NCBI GenBank assembly: GCA_045576655.1
Contig: JAZNGW010000006.1
Location: 1-64,000, forward strand
DNA from: RGIG8745 sp045576655
Lineage (GTDB): Bacteria > Bacteroidota > Bacteroidia > Bacteroidales > Bacteroidaceae
DNA: 64,000 nucleotides
Direction: 5' to 3'
Shown: one piece after another, positions 35,902-45,210 of the stretch
Numbering within the stretch: position 1 is the first letter of the stretch
How the letters are laid out: each line of letters begins with the position of its first letter
Made by a program: the position numbers and the translations under genes
The notes under the pieces: generated by a model
Seen by the model: the letters and a program-made list of their open reading frames with translations, nothing else
Databases searched by the model: none
What the model was told of the DNA's origin: nothing

Positions 35902-37749
35902 CTATTCCATTAACTTGGCCAAATTGCAGACCAAAGTACTTACATCGAATGGTTGTCCTTTCACTTCGTTGTACTGCAGAGGTGCGAACCCGTCGACCTT
36001 CATCTTGAGCCAAGCGGCAAGCTGTCCCATGTTCTGCTCGGCAACGACCACCTTAGGGTACTTGCGGAGCACCTCGGCAGTGTTCTTTGGCAGTGGGTTG
36101 ATGTACTTGAAGTGGGCGAGAGCCACCTTCTTGCCCTGAGTGCGCATCTCGTCCATTGCAGCGTGGAGATGGCCGTAAGTGCCTCCGAAGCCAACGATGA
36201 GGAGGTCGGCATCGTCCTTGTCGCCCTCCACTTCGAGGTCTGGCACAGGGATGCTGTCGATCTTCTGCTGACGAAGGCGAGTCATAAGGTCATGGTTGTC
36301 AGGATCGGTAGAGATTGCTCCGGTCTTATTGTCCTTTTCGAGTCCGCCGAGGATGTGCTGGAATCCTTCGCGTCCAGGCACTGCCCAGTAGCGCACGCCG
36401 TTCTCCTCCTGGCGCTGGTAAGGAGTCCATGCGCCTTTCAGCTCTTCAGGAACGTAAGGCGGGTTGATGGCTGGATATTCAGCGAGATTTGGCAGGCGGA
36501 ACGCTCCCGAACCGTTTGCCACGAAGGCGTCGGTGAGGAGCACCACCGGTGTCATGTGCTCAAGCGCTATCTTGCACGCCATATAGGCAGCGTCGAAGCA
36601 GTCGGTAGGCGATGTGGCAGCCATGACCGGCATTGGCGATTCGCCGTTGCGTCCGAAGAGCACTTGGAGCAGGTCGGTCTGTTCCGACTTTGTAGGAAGA
36701 CCTGTTGCAGGTCCGCCACGCTGCACGTCGAGCACCACGAGCGGGAGTTCCATGATGACTGCCAGGTTCATCGCTTCCGACTTGAGGCAGATGCCAGGGC
36801 CAGACGTTGATGTCACGGCCAGTGCGCCGGCGAATGATGCTCCTACCGACGATGCACATCCGGCAATCTCGTCTTCGCACTGCACGGTTGTCACTCCGAG
36901 CGACTTGTGCTTTGAGAGTTCGTGAAGCACGTCGGTGGCTGGCGTGATAGGGTACGAACCGAGGTATAGTTTGAGTCCAGCCTTCTCAGCCGCTGCAATG
37001 AAACCGTAGGCAGTGGCCTTGTTGCCGGTGATGTCCATATAGCGCCCTGCTACCTTGTTCTTTGTCTCAACGCGGTAGACGTTGGCAACCGAGCTATGGG
37101 TGTTGTGACCGTAGTCGTAGCCGGCCTGAATAACCTTGATGTTTGCTTCTGCGATTGAAGGTTTCTTGGCGAACTTCTCGCGGAGGAAGTTGAACGCAAT
37201 TTCGAGGTCGCGGTCGAAGAGCCAGCACACGAGTCCGAGTGCGAACATGTTGCGGCACTTGAGCATGGCTTTCACGTCCATGCCGCTGTCAGCAAGACAG
37301 TCCTTCACCATCTGTGTGATAGGGCAGGCGATGACACGGTCGGCATCGATGTTCATTTCTGCCAGCGGATCGTCAGTGGCGAACGCCGCCTTCTTCAAGT
37401 CGTTAGGGCCGAAAGAGTCCGTGTCGATGATGATAGCAGCACCAGGCTTGGCAAATTTGTATTGAGTCTTGAGCGCGGCTGCGTTCATTGCCACGAGCAC
37501 GTCGCACTTGTCGCCTGGAGTATACACCATTTCTGCGCCGATGTGAACCTGAAATCCAGACACGCCAGTCAACGAACCTTGAGGGGCACGGATGTCAGCC
37601 GGGTAGTCCGGAAAAGTGCTTATACTATTGCCCACGGTAGCAGACACCGTGGAGAAGATGTTTCCGGCAAGCTGCATACCGTCGCCGGAGTCACCTGAGA
37701 AGCGAACGACAACATCGTTCAGCTCCTTGATTTCCAAATTTTCTGCCAT
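35902..37749 (-). CDS. korA: 2-oxoacid:ferredoxin oxidoreductase alpha subunit (gamma-alpha fusion)
   Basis: This 615-residue protein has an N-terminal gamma domain (about 1-190, RFSGDSGDGMQLAGNIFS) fused to the alpha pyrimidine-binding part (about 230-615). It shows GSYPITPATDVLHEL (near 264), EDEIAGCASSVGASFAG, TSTSGPGICLKSEAMNLA and DVQRGGPATGLPTKSEQTDL. This is the two-subunit KorAB layout of anaerobic Bacteroidota. The beta subunit lies downstream but is separated by the GxxExxY gene. 2-Oxoglutarate is the likely substrate, though related 2-oxoacids cannot be excluded. Confidence 0.92.
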   Translation of the reverse strand: MAENLEIKELNDVVVRFSGDSGDGMQLAGNIFSTVSATVGNSISTFPDYPADIRAPQGSLTGVSGFQVHIGAEMVYTPGDKCDVLVAMNAAALKTQYKFAKPGAAIIIDTDSFGPNDLKKAAFATDDPLAEMNIDADRVIACPITQMVKDCLADSGMDVKAMLKCRNMFALGLVCWLFDRDLEIAFNFLREKFAKKPSIAEANIKVIQAGYDYGHNTHSSVANVYRVETKNKVAGRYMDITGNKATAYGFIAAAEKAGLKLYLGSYPITPATDVLHELSKHKSLGVTTVQCEDEIAGCASSVGASFAGALAVTSTSGPGICLKSEAMNLAVIMELPLVVLDVQRGGPATGLPTKSEQTDLLQVLFGRNGESPMPVMAATSPTDCFDAAYMACKIALEHMTPVVLLTDAFVANGSGAFRLPNLAEYPAINPPYVPEELKGAWTPYQRQEENGVRYWAVPGREGFQHILGGLEKDNKTGAISTDPDNHDLMTRLRQQKIDSIPVPDLEVEGDKDDADLLIVGFGGTYGHLHAAMDEMRTQGKKVALAHFKYINPLPKNTAEVLRKYPKVVVAEQNMGQLAAWLKMKVDGFAPLQYNEVKGQPFDVSTLVCNLAKLME

Positions 37750-37869
37750 TGATTATTGTGTTATTTGTTTTGTTTCCTATTCTGATGATTTTTGGTGCAA
37801 ATTTCCGAAAGATATGCGAAAATACAAAATGTTTGCCCCGTTAAAACATACAAAGGCAAACAGAAAAGT

Positions 37870-37902
37870 TCAGGGGGCGGACTCGATGTGTCTGCCCCCT
37901 GA
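37870..37902 (-). terminator. Terminator after the GH105 gene
   Basis: TCAGGGGGCGGA (37870-37881) pairs with TCTGCCCCCTGA (37891-37902), 12 bp with one wobble and a 9-nt loop. On the minus strand it is followed by AACTTTTCTG. It lies 24 bp after the GH105 stop. Confidence 0.75.
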
Positions 37903-37925
37903 GGTCGTATGGCGAACATGCCTTG

Positions 37926-39200
37926 CTATCTGATGCCGAAATTGAGGTTCATGCGATACACCTCGCTGCCGGCGAGAAGGAAGCATCCGAGTCCGAAATC
38001 GTCGAAGTCGGGGCTGATGTCGTAACCTACAGGCTGTGAGTCCTTTGGTTCCTTTCCTGTGCCCTGCACATAACCGAGGAATCCGTTAGGATGCAGACAG
38101 TCCTCAACCATGGCGTTCCAAGTGTTGATGATGACAGGTGTGTACTTGTCGGCAGGAAGGATGCCGTGGCGCACTCCCCATGCCATGCCGTAGATGAAGA
38201 GGGCTGTGCCAGTGAGTTCCTTGCCTCCGAAGTTGCTTTCGTCGTGCAGGCTGACGTTCCAGAAATGGTCCGCACGCTGACATTTCAGCAAAGCCTCGCT
38301 CATCTCGACGAAGTCCTTCTTGTAGTCGTCGAAGTGCTTTGACACAGGAAGCAAGGTCCACTCAGTCTCATCAAGCGGCTCCTTATACTGCGGCGCCTTA
38401 GTGTTCTTGCTCATCAGCATGGCGTCCATAGTGCGCACAAGCGCTGCATACACCCAACCGTTGCCGCGACTCCAGTAGCAGTCCTCGCCGTTAGGCTCCT
38501 TATAAGGCGCAACGAAATCCTTGTCGCGCCACCACAGTCCGTCAGCGGCATTGTAAAGACCTCCTGCAAGTTCGTTGCGACTGCAGATGTACATTTGCCA
38601 CCCCTGATTGAGATACTTCTGTGCTGCGGCATCGTCGCCTTCGAGGTGCTTGATGCGTGCCAGTTTTGCCATCACGGGAAGTCCCATCTGAATGGCGTCG
38701 ATCCAAGTCCAGTCGGCACGGCTCTTGTCGCTTATGCTGACGAGGTTGTCCATGCAGTCGATTGTAGGCTGTATGCGCTCCGTGATAGTACCTGCCTTAC
38801 CATATTTGTCGGTCGTCAGATACATATCGAGATAGGTCTGCGAACAGCAATAGTCATCGGCATCGCGCGTCGTGATGCCATTGCGCGGAGTCCACTTGTG
38901 TGCTGTGCCCCAGTCATATATGTACTTGTGGTATGCCTTCCATTTCTTTTTGCTTCCATCAAGCGCCTCAAGGTCCATAAGCGCCGAGAGTCCTTCGAAA
39001 TACACTCCGCGAGTCCACAAGTTGCTCGGACGATATTTCTTTACGAAAGTCACCGCTCCTGGATCAGGATATTTCGCTATGAAATAGTCGTTGGCACACT
39101 CCATCGACTTGAGTATTTCCGAACGGCTTGGGACGGTCTGTGCAGAGAGTCCCACGAACGCCAATGCTAATAGTAAAGTTGCTGTTATGCCTCGCTTCAT
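37926..39200 (-). CDS. Secreted GH105 unsaturated rhamnogalacturonyl hydrolase-like protein
   Basis: The 424-residue (alpha/alpha)6 protein has a signal peptide ending LSAQT (about residue 21). Family features are NLWTRGVYFEGLSALM (near 60), DADDYCCSQTYLDMY with its Asp (near 112), WTWIDAIQMGLPVMAKLARI with the catalytic-type Asp (near 164) and DCYWSRGNGWVYAALVR (near 245). GH105 enzymes remove unsaturated galacturonic acid from rhamnogalacturonan fragments made by pectate-type lyases. It stands alone with its own terminator, but its function matches the other pectin genes of the window. Confidence 0.88.
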   Translation of the reverse strand: MKRGITATLLLALAFVGLSAQTVPSRSEILKSMECANDYFIAKYPDPGAVTFVKKYRPSNLWTRGVYFEGLSALMDLEALDGSKKKWKAYHKYIYDWGTAHKWTPRNGITTRDADDYCCSQTYLDMYLTTDKYGKAGTITERIQPTIDCMDNLVSISDKSRADWTWIDAIQMGLPVMAKLARIKHLEGDDAAAQKYLNQGWQMYICSRNELAGGLYNAADGLWWRDKDFVAPYKEPNGEDCYWSRGNGWVYAALVRTMDAMLMSKNTKAPQYKEPLDETEWTLLPVSKHFDDYKKDFVEMSEALLKCQRADHFWNVSLHDESNFGGKELTGTALFIYGMAWGVRHGILPADKYTPVIINTWNAMVEDCLHPNGFLGYVQGTGKEPKDSQPVGYDISPDFDDFGLGCFLLAGSEVYRMNLNFGIR

Positions 39201-39245
39201 AATCTTATGTAGTGTTTTGTGTTGATAATCTTACGCTGTAGTTCC

Positions 39246-40022
39246 CTATGCCTTCATCACTCGGCTTAGATAGCTTTCCAGTTCGTTTCCCGCCAATCGC
39301 AAGCGCAATTCGCCTCGCTGAGCCACTGATATGGCGCCTGTCTCCTCCGACACTATCACCGCCACGGCATCGCTGTGCTGCGTGATACCGAGTGCGGCAC
39401 GATGGCGCAGTCCGAGTTCCTTAGGTATGTTCTGGCTGTGCGACACCGGCAGTATGCAGCCCGCAGCAGCAATGCGGCCGTTGCTTATAATCATTGCTCC
39501 GTCGTGGAGCGGGCTGTTCTTGAAGAAAATGTTCTTGATGAGCTCTGTGTTGATGCTGGCATCGATATACTCACCCGACTTGATGATGTCGTTGAGCGAC
39601 ATGTTGCGCTCAAGGATAATCAGGGCGCCGACCAGGTTCTTGCTCATATAGTTACACGCCATGGTGACCTGCAGCACTGCCGCATTGCTCTCGTCGGCAT
39701 CTTTCTTTTTCTTGCGCGAGAACAGACGTGTGACAAAGCCTAAGCGGCGTTGCGAACCGAGGGTGAGGAAGAAGCGGCGTATTTCATCCTGGAAGAGGAT
39801 GATGAGGGCTATCACTCCCACGCTGACAAACTGGTCAAAGATTGAACCCAGCAGGCGCATCTCTGCCACTTGCGACACAACAACCCATATGATGATAAAC
39901 ACCAGTATGCCATAGAATACATTAAGACTTCCCGACGCTTTCATCATCTTATAGAAGTAGTAGAGCAGAAACGCCACGCAAAATATGTCGATCAAGTCCT
40001 TTATTCCAAAATCAAACAGCAT
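39246..40022 (-). CDS. cdaA: Diadenylate cyclase CdaA (c-di-AMP synthase)
   Basis: The 258-residue protein has three N-terminal membrane helices (about 8-80), a short Lys-rich linker (RKKKKDADES) and a DisA_N cyclase domain (about 110-245). The DGA motif is at 174-176 (SPLHDGAMIIS) and the RHR motif at 206-208 (GLRHRAALG), both needed to join two ATP into c-di-AMP. It starts 5 bp after folP, the usual arrangement in Bacteroidota. Confidence 0.95.
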   Translation of the reverse strand: MLFDFGIKDLIDIFCVAFLLYYFYKMMKASGSLNVFYGILVFIIIWVVVSQVAEMRLLGSIFDQFVSVGVIALIILFQDEIRRFFLTLGSQRRLGFVTRLFSRKKKKDADESNAAVLQVTMACNYMSKNLVGALIILERNMSLNDIIKSGEYIDASINTELIKNIFFKNSPLHDGAMIISNGRIAAAGCILPVSHSQNIPKELGLRHRAALGITQHSDAVAVIVSEETGAISVAQRGELRLRLAGNELESYLSRVMKA

Positions 40023-40027
40023 AGTCT

Positions 40028-40894
40028 TTATATTTTTCCGTCTTCAAATGATTTCATTTTCTCAAACAGGCGTACCGCCTCGACACACTCCTTAACGTCG
40101 TGAACGCGCAAAATGCGGGCCCCTTTCATCAGCGCCATCACATTGAGCGCCGTGGTACCGTTTAGCGCATCCGACGGTTCGCCACCGAGCAGACGGTAAA
40201 TCATGCTCTTGCGCGAAACGCCAACGAGCATCGGCAGCCCGAACATGTCGGCAAACATGTCCATACGGCTGAACAGTTCGTAGTTATGGTCAAGGGTCTT
40301 TCCGAAGCCGAAACCGAGGTCAAGAATGATGTCCTTATGGCCCAAATCGCGCAGACGCTGCACCCTTTCGGCGAAATACATCATCACCTCGCCCACAAGG
40401 TTATCGTAATGGGGGTTGGACTGCATATCGGCAGGGGTGCCTCTCATGTGCATCAGCACGTAAGGGACTCCCATACGAGCCACTGCTGCATACATATCCT
40501 TGTCAAGACAGCCCCCACTAATGTCGTTGATGATGTCAACCCCATACTCTTCCACACACATACGCGCTACGTCACTGCGGAACGTGTCGACCGACACCAC
40601 CGCCTCAGGACTCACGCTGCGCACTGTCTTCAGCGCCAGTCGCAGACGCTCCATCTCCTCTGCCACGCTCACATCATCGGCTCCCGGGCGCGACGAATAT
40701 GCGCCTACGTCGATTATTGAAGCGCCCTCGTCAATTATCTGCCTCACGCGCTCCGCTATGCTCTCCTCCGTAGTCCGGCGGCTTGCGCCATAGAACGAGT
40801 CGGGCGTAACGTTTAATATGCCCATCACTTGCGGACAGCTGAGATCCATCAACCGTCCTCCCACGTTAATATAGCGCTGTGTAGTCTGCTGCAT
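40028..40894 (-). CDS. folP: Dihydropteroate synthase
   Basis: This 288-residue TIM barrel has MGILNVTPDSFYGASR (near 25), VDTFRSDVARM (near 95), ILDLGFGFGKTLDHN (near 188) and GVSRKSMIYRLLGG (near 225), the conserved pterin-phosphate and p-aminobenzoate sites. The start at 40894 (MQQTTQRYIN) is preferred to 40915 because a -7 element at 40913-40920 would place transcription start inside the longer version. It forms an operon with cdaA. Confidence 0.95.
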   Translation of the reverse strand: MQQTTQRYINVGGRLMDLSCPQVMGILNVTPDSFYGASRRTTEESIAERVRQIIDEGASIIDVGAYSSRPGADDVSVAEEMERLRLALKTVRSVSPEAVVSVDTFRSDVARMCVEEYGVDIINDISGGCLDKDMYAAVARMGVPYVLMHMRGTPADMQSNPHYDNLVGEVMMYFAERVQRLRDLGHKDIILDLGFGFGKTLDHNYELFSRMDMFADMFGLPMLVGVSRKSMIYRLLGGEPSDALNGTTALNVMALMKGARILRVHDVKECVEAVRLFEKMKSFEDGKI

Positions 40895-40912
40895 GCAATG
40901 CCTTGTTTTGGA

Positions 40913-40920
40913 CAAAGATA
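40913..40920 (-). promoter_or_regulatory. -7 element of folP-cdaA
   Basis: On the minus strand 40913-40920 reads TATCTTTG, an exact TAnnTTTG match. The predicted start is near 40906, about 12 nt before the ATG at 40894. No clear -33 element was found. Confidence 0.45.
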
Positions 40921-40953
40921 ATAAAAAAAGGCATAGGGACTCATCCCCTACGC

Positions 40954-42999
40954 CTATTTTATGACTTTTAGCACTCTGCTACCGTGGCGCACCATGTACA
41001 AACCAGGGAGCAGCGACATGTTCTTGAGCGAAGACTGTACCTCATCGGCGGTCAAATTCTGCATACGAGCCACAAGCAGGCCTGACGAACTGTACACACA
41101 GACATCTGCCGGAATATCTGCTCCAGAATCCTCAACTGCCCCTATAGATGAAGGGGTGACTCGCACCACCTGCACGAAATGTTCTGGCACATCATTCAGA
41201 GCCACAAGACTGTCGTTGAAGAGGTTTACATCATGGTAGAACTTCAGGCGATAGAGCCCCAAAGGCGGTGCACCGAACACTGTGCGCGAAAAGGTGCGCG
41301 TGGTCTGCTCGCCAGGCATCAGCGTCATGCCCTGCTGGTTGAACTGGAACATTTCGCCATTGCCGTCAACAGGCTCAAGACACTGGTATACACGTCCGCA
41401 AAATTCAGCACCGTCATTGCGTATGGTAAAGGAGTGTTCCGGTATGCTCCACACCGAGAGTGTGTCAGGAAAATCCATGTCAACAAAGGTGAGGTTTACT
41501 TTTGCCTCCACCGCTTCGGAAACAATCACAGAGTCCTGGCTGACGAGAGCCCTCAGATAGTTCGGAGTGCCGACTGACGTTCTCGCCTCTTTCCACTCAC
41601 CGTTGTCCATGAACACAGGGACAAGCCTGTATGTGCCGTCGGCCACATCCTGCGGTATGCTGAACGTCAGCGTGTCGGTGTATGTGGTGTCGTCAATCTC
41701 TTCGAGCAGAAACTCGTGGACGTAATCTTTCAGGATTGCTGCTATGCCTTCATCATCCTTCAGCGCCAGAGCCACACGGTCATCGTGCAGGTTCCAACCG
41801 AGGTTCGACAGGTCGCAAGTCACAATACTCACTTCGTTGTCACGGCTTACGGAGTCGGTCAAGGCATATATCCCCGACAGGCCGAAAGAATGCACCTCTG
41901 GTTTAGGAGCAGCTCCGTCTTTAAGGGGTTCCACACCTATGACAACGCTCTGCAGCAGGTTCATTCCGCGCTCAGGATTGTTTTTGTCATACCATTGAGG
42001 TTGGTCGGGCGACAGATACTGCATATTGTAGAAGCCGTCAGCATCGCCTCCAAGACCCAGGTTGATGTGGTAATAGCCCTGTTCGTCATATCCGTCACAC
42101 ACGAACGCATGGGCCAAAGTTGCAGAGTAGGCCGCAATAAGTATCGGACGCCCCTCGGCCAGTTCGGTCATGAGCATGTCGTTCCACTCGTTCCAGGTGA
42201 AGAAGTCGCGAAAGTACAACTGCGCACCATAGTCATAACCGAAGTATTTAGTAAGAGCGATAGGCTGATATACAGTATGCGCACCGCTTTCTGTCGGAGT
42301 GTAGCGCATGTTCACGGATATGCCACAATCGGACAGCAGCAATGCCACGGCATCAGCCTGCGTCTGCGTGTACTCGCCTTCCGCATAGTTGTTCAGTATG
42401 TTGCCCCAATCGTACACATGCTCGGCGAAGTTGGCCGTTAGCGTCTGCCCGCAACCAGCGCTGTCGGTGTATGTATGCGACCCCGTTCCCCTCTGCGGAT
42501 GACGGTGGTAGAACATCACCTCCGCCATAGCGTGAGCAACACAGCCTGTCACGCACTGCTTGCCGTCGACCACTGGAGTCTGTTGCCAGTAGGGCTCTTC
42601 TTGATGCCAAGTATCCTTGATGAGTGGAGGCACTGCATCTGGCAATCCGGCACGGCGCATCAGCGGTCTCCCTTGCTGAGGGTCAGCCTCGGCATAGGCC
42701 TTCAGTATGCTGCGGAAGGCGGGATTCTCATTGGCACGGGCAAAACTGCCCTTGTCGCAGTAGCCAAGCACGGCAGGCATACGCTCATCGGTGCTGGCAA
42801 TGACGAAACCGCCCTCACTCAGATCATAAACCACGCACTTGCTGTCCTGCGGAGCATAGGCCATGCGCAGAGTCGAAGCGTTCTTCACGGGCAATGCCGT
42901 TCTTACGCGCCTCTCCACCTTAGCGTCCGTCAAACGTTGCGCCACGCCATTCAGCACAGCACACAGCATAAGCAATATAACGGGAAACAGTCTTTTCAT
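40954..42999 (-). CDS. C10-family (interpain/streptopain-like) secreted cysteine protease
   Basis: The 681-residue protein has a signal peptide (to about 20) and a Spi-type propeptide (about 22-115). The catalytic domain has Cys153 in VTGCVAHAMAE and His297 in LAHAFVCDGYDEQGYY. The usual NWGWGG that follows is NLGLGG here (Asn313, Leu314, Leu316): the catalytic Asn is kept and both Trp are replaced. Later domains (about 360-600) are beta-rich. The tail VCVYSSSGLLVARMQ...GLYMVRHGSRVLKVIK is type 9 secretion-like. It resembles interpains of Prevotella, which degrade host proteins; activity of this variant is uncertain. Confidence 0.88.
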   Translation of the reverse strand: MKRLFPVILLMLCAVLNGVAQRLTDAKVERRVRTALPVKNASTLRMAYAPQDSKCVVYDLSEGGFVIASTDERMPAVLGYCDKGSFARANENPAFRSILKAYAEADPQQGRPLMRRAGLPDAVPPLIKDTWHQEEPYWQQTPVVDGKQCVTGCVAHAMAEVMFYHRHPQRGTGSHTYTDSAGCGQTLTANFAEHVYDWGNILNNYAEGEYTQTQADAVALLLSDCGISVNMRYTPTESGAHTVYQPIALTKYFGYDYGAQLYFRDFFTWNEWNDMLMTELAEGRPILIAAYSATLAHAFVCDGYDEQGYYHINLGLGGDADGFYNMQYLSPDQPQWYDKNNPERGMNLLQSVVIGVEPLKDGAAPKPEVHSFGLSGIYALTDSVSRDNEVSIVTCDLSNLGWNLHDDRVALALKDDEGIAAILKDYVHEFLLEEIDDTTYTDTLTFSIPQDVADGTYRLVPVFMDNGEWKEARTSVGTPNYLRALVSQDSVIVSEAVEAKVNLTFVDMDFPDTLSVWSIPEHSFTIRNDGAEFCGRVYQCLEPVDGNGEMFQFNQQGMTLMPGEQTTRTFSRTVFGAPPLGLYRLKFYHDVNLFNDSLVALNDVPEHFVQVVRVTPSSIGAVEDSGADIPADVCVYSSSGLLVARMQNLTADEVQSSLKNMSLLPGLYMVRHGSRVLKVIK

Positions 43000-43010
43000 C
43001 GTTTTCTTTA

Positions 43011-43050
43011 ATTCCCCTCCCTTGCGGAGGGGTTAGGGGTGGGTCCTCAC
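43011..43050 (+). repeat. G/C-rich dispersed repeat between the C10 and PFL genes
   Basis: It reads ATTCCCCTCCCTTGCGGAGG, then GGTTAGGGGTGGGTCCTCAC, filling almost the whole 51-bp gap. It has the same plan as the copies at 34142, 35308, 44459 and 63184. Confidence 0.7.
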
Positions 43051-44415
43051 CTAATTCTTAAAACTATGTATCGGTGCCGGTATGCGTCCCGCACGATTCA
43101 CCAGGCGATCGCAACCGAACTTGTTGACAGGCATGATAGGCGCATAACCCAGCAGACCGCCAAACTCCACCGTCTCACCCACCGTCTTGCCAACGACAGG
43201 AATGATGCGCACAGCCGTAGTCTTCTGGTTTATCATGCCTATGGCAGCTTCGTCGGCTATGATGCCCGAAATGGTCGTGGCAGGAGTGTCGCCAGGGATG
43301 GCAATCATGTCAAGACCCACGGAACAAACGCATGTCATAGCCTCAAGTTTCTCAATGGTCAGCGCACCTTCAACCACCGCGTCAATCATGCCCTGGTCCT
43401 CACTGACTGGGATGAACGCACCAGAGAGTCCGCCCACATAGCTCGACGCCATCACTCCGCCCTTCTTCACCTGGTCATTGAGCAAGGCGAGAGCCGCCGT
43501 AGTGCCTGGAGCACCGGCGCGTTCTACACCGATGCACTGCAGGATGTCGGCCACACTGTCGCCGATGGCAGGAGTAGGCGCAAGCGAGAGGTCGATGATT
43601 CCGAACGGAACACCGAGGCGCTTCGATGCCTCCTGAGCAACCAACTGCCCCACGCGGGTTATCTTGAATGCCGTCTTCTTGATTGTTTCGCAAAGCACCT
43701 CGAAGTTGGCTTCAGGAATCTGCTCAAGCGCATACTTCACTACTCCCGGACCGCTCACACCCACGTTGATGATGGCATCAGCCTCGCTCACTCCGTGGAA
43801 CGCACCCGCCATGAACGGATTGTCGTCGGGAGCGTTGCAGAGCACCACGAGTTTGGCGCAGCCCAGCGAGTCGGCCTCCTTTGTCTCCTCGGCAGTAGCC
43901 TTAATAATCTCGCCCATCAGGCGCACGGCATCCATATTGATGCCTGTCTTTGTCGAACCCACATTGACCGACGAGCAGATGCGCTCCGTGCATGCCATAG
44001 CCTCAGGTATAGAACGGATGAGCAATTCGTCGCTCCTTGTCATACCTTTCGACACCACCGCACTGTAGCCTCCGAGGAAGTTCACTCCCACGGCCTTTGC
44101 TGCACGGTCGAGCGTGCGGGCTATCTCGACATAATCGGCGGGAGTATTGCAACACGCACCGCCCACAAGCGAGATGGGGGTTATGGAAATGCGCTTGTTG
44201 ACGATAGGTATGGCAAACTCACGGCTTATCTCCTCGCCCGTCTTGACGAGGTCGCGCGCCAGAGTGGTAATCTTATTGTAAATCTTCTGACAAGTGACCT
44301 CCAGGTCCTTGTCGGCACAGTCCAGCAGACTGATACCCATTGTTATGGTGCGGACATCAAGATTCTCCTGCTCGATCATCTTGTTCGTTTCCAGCACTTC
44401 AGATATGTTAATCAT
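43051..44415 (-). CDS. PFL (UPF0210) family protein
   Basis: The 454-residue protein starts MINISEVLETNKMIEQENLDVRT-like (first 15 residues MINISEVLETNKMIE), which is the standard start of this family. Other blocks are GISLLDCAD, GGACCNTPADYVEIA, NFLGGYSAVVSKGMT and CSVGLDMIAIPGDTPA. The family is soluble, about 450 residues long, and has a glycyl-radical-enzyme-like fold by annotation, but no known reaction. It is almost always followed or preceded by a small ACT protein, as here (44501-44773, 85 bp upstream), which hints at amino-acid-responsive control. Confidence 0.93.
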   Translation of the reverse strand: MINISEVLETNKMIEQENLDVRTITMGISLLDCADKDLEVTCQKIYNKITTLARDLVKTGEEISREFAIPIVNKRISITPISLVGGACCNTPADYVEIARTLDRAAKAVGVNFLGGYSAVVSKGMTRSDELLIRSIPEAMACTERICSSVNVGSTKTGINMDAVRLMGEIIKATAEETKEADSLGCAKLVVLCNAPDDNPFMAGAFHGVSEADAIINVGVSGPGVVKYALEQIPEANFEVLCETIKKTAFKITRVGQLVAQEASKRLGVPFGIIDLSLAPTPAIGDSVADILQCIGVERAGAPGTTAALALLNDQVKKGGVMASSYVGGLSGAFIPVSEDQGMIDAVVEGALTIEKLEAMTCVCSVGLDMIAIPGDTPATTISGIIADEAAIGMINQKTTAVRIIPVVGKTVGETVEFGGLLGYAPIMPVNKFGCDRLVNRAGRIPAPIHSFKN

Positions 44416-44458
44416 TCCCTGAAAGATTTATTAATGAGCTGTTGATAAGTAATTATAA

Positions 44459-44498
44459 GTTCCCTCCCTTCTGGGGAGGGGCAGGGAGGGGCTTTGCT
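44459..44498 (+). repeat. G/C-rich dispersed repeat between the ACT and PFL genes
   Basis: It reads GTTCCCTCCCTTCTGGGGAG, then GGGCAGGGAGGGGCTTTGC. It lies in the 85-bp gap between the two cotranscribed genes and could form a hairpin in their mRNA. Confidence 0.7.
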
Positions 44499-44500
44499 TG

Positions 44501-44773
44501 TTAAATCCTGTGCATCTTGTCGAAGATATCCTCCAACTGACACTTCACCTGCACACCCGTGTTGACGCCAAGTTCGCCGAGTTCAGACGAAATAGAGTCG
44601 AAAGGCTTCACGCACTTAGTCATGTCGACTATCATCATCATGTTGAAGTACTCCTGCACGATAGTCTGCGAAATGTCAAGGATGTTTATCTGATTGTCTG
44701 CCAGATAAGTGCAGACCTTGGCAATGATACCCACCGTATCTTTGCCCACAACTGTAATAATTGCTCTTGTCAT
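44501..44773 (-). CDS. ACT-domain protein (UPF0237)
   Basis: The 90-residue protein is a single ACT domain: RAIITVVGKDTVGIIAKV at the start and NILDISQTIVQEYFNMM in the middle, where the ligand-facing loop follows the first strand. ACT domains bind amino acids or other small metabolites. It is the first gene of a two-gene unit with the PFL protein and may be its regulatory partner. Confidence 0.93.
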   Translation of the reverse strand: MTRAIITVVGKDTVGIIAKVCTYLADNQINILDISQTIVQEYFNMMMIVDMTKCVKPFDSISSELGELGVNTGVQVKCQLEDIFDKMHRI

Positions 44774-44900
44774 ATATTGTTCGTAAATACTTAATGTTAT
44801 AGTTATCGCAAAGGTACACTATTTATTTCTAAATCAGCAACGATTCCAAAAGAAAGTAGTCACCGCCAGCAACCTGCAGACCCCCATGCGAAATCTACAA

Positions 44901-44984
44901 ACTTAGACTGAGTCTGTACGTACTTAGGCTGAGTTTGTACGTACTTAGACTAAGTTTGTACGTACTTAGACTAAGTTTGAAGTT
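44901..44984. repeat. Four-unit 21-bp palindrome array (CTTAG type), copy 1
   Basis: Units begin at 44901, 44922, 44943 and 44964, exactly 21 bp apart. Each contains ACTTAG-N-CTRAGT, a near-perfect palindrome, followed by TTGTACGT in the first three. The array ends GAAGTTCTCAGCGG. A second four-unit array with the same period and the same ending lies at 55653-55736. The surrounding gap (44774-45210) otherwise holds only a possible promoter for the BlaI gene (TTTG at 45120, TTACTTTG at 45145). Confidence 0.88.
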
Positions 44985-45210
44985 CTCAGCGGACCGTAAC
45001 ACTATCTTCCGCGAAGCACTAACGACTGCTGAGCGCAACGGAAGTTTTTTGCCGCACCCCTCTATTTCTACGAATAAATGTTAAAAACACCTCAATATCG
45101 AAACTTTTTGATTTCCAACTTTGGCAATATCAATAGCAATGAGTTTACTTTGCTACTACACGAAAGGCTAAATGCAGCTTGAGAAAGCGTGAGACCTCAA
45201 ATCTGAATGT

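Noticed and set aside
43039..44445. 468-residue open frame on the plus strand
   Set aside because: It lies exactly opposite the PFL-family gene, whose protein matches the family from end to end; the plus-strand translation is His/Arg-rich and has no recognisable domain.
44901..44984. Possible CRISPR-like repeats (21-bp step)
   Set aside because: Units are contiguous with no variable spacers; the palindromic core indicates a binding-site array.
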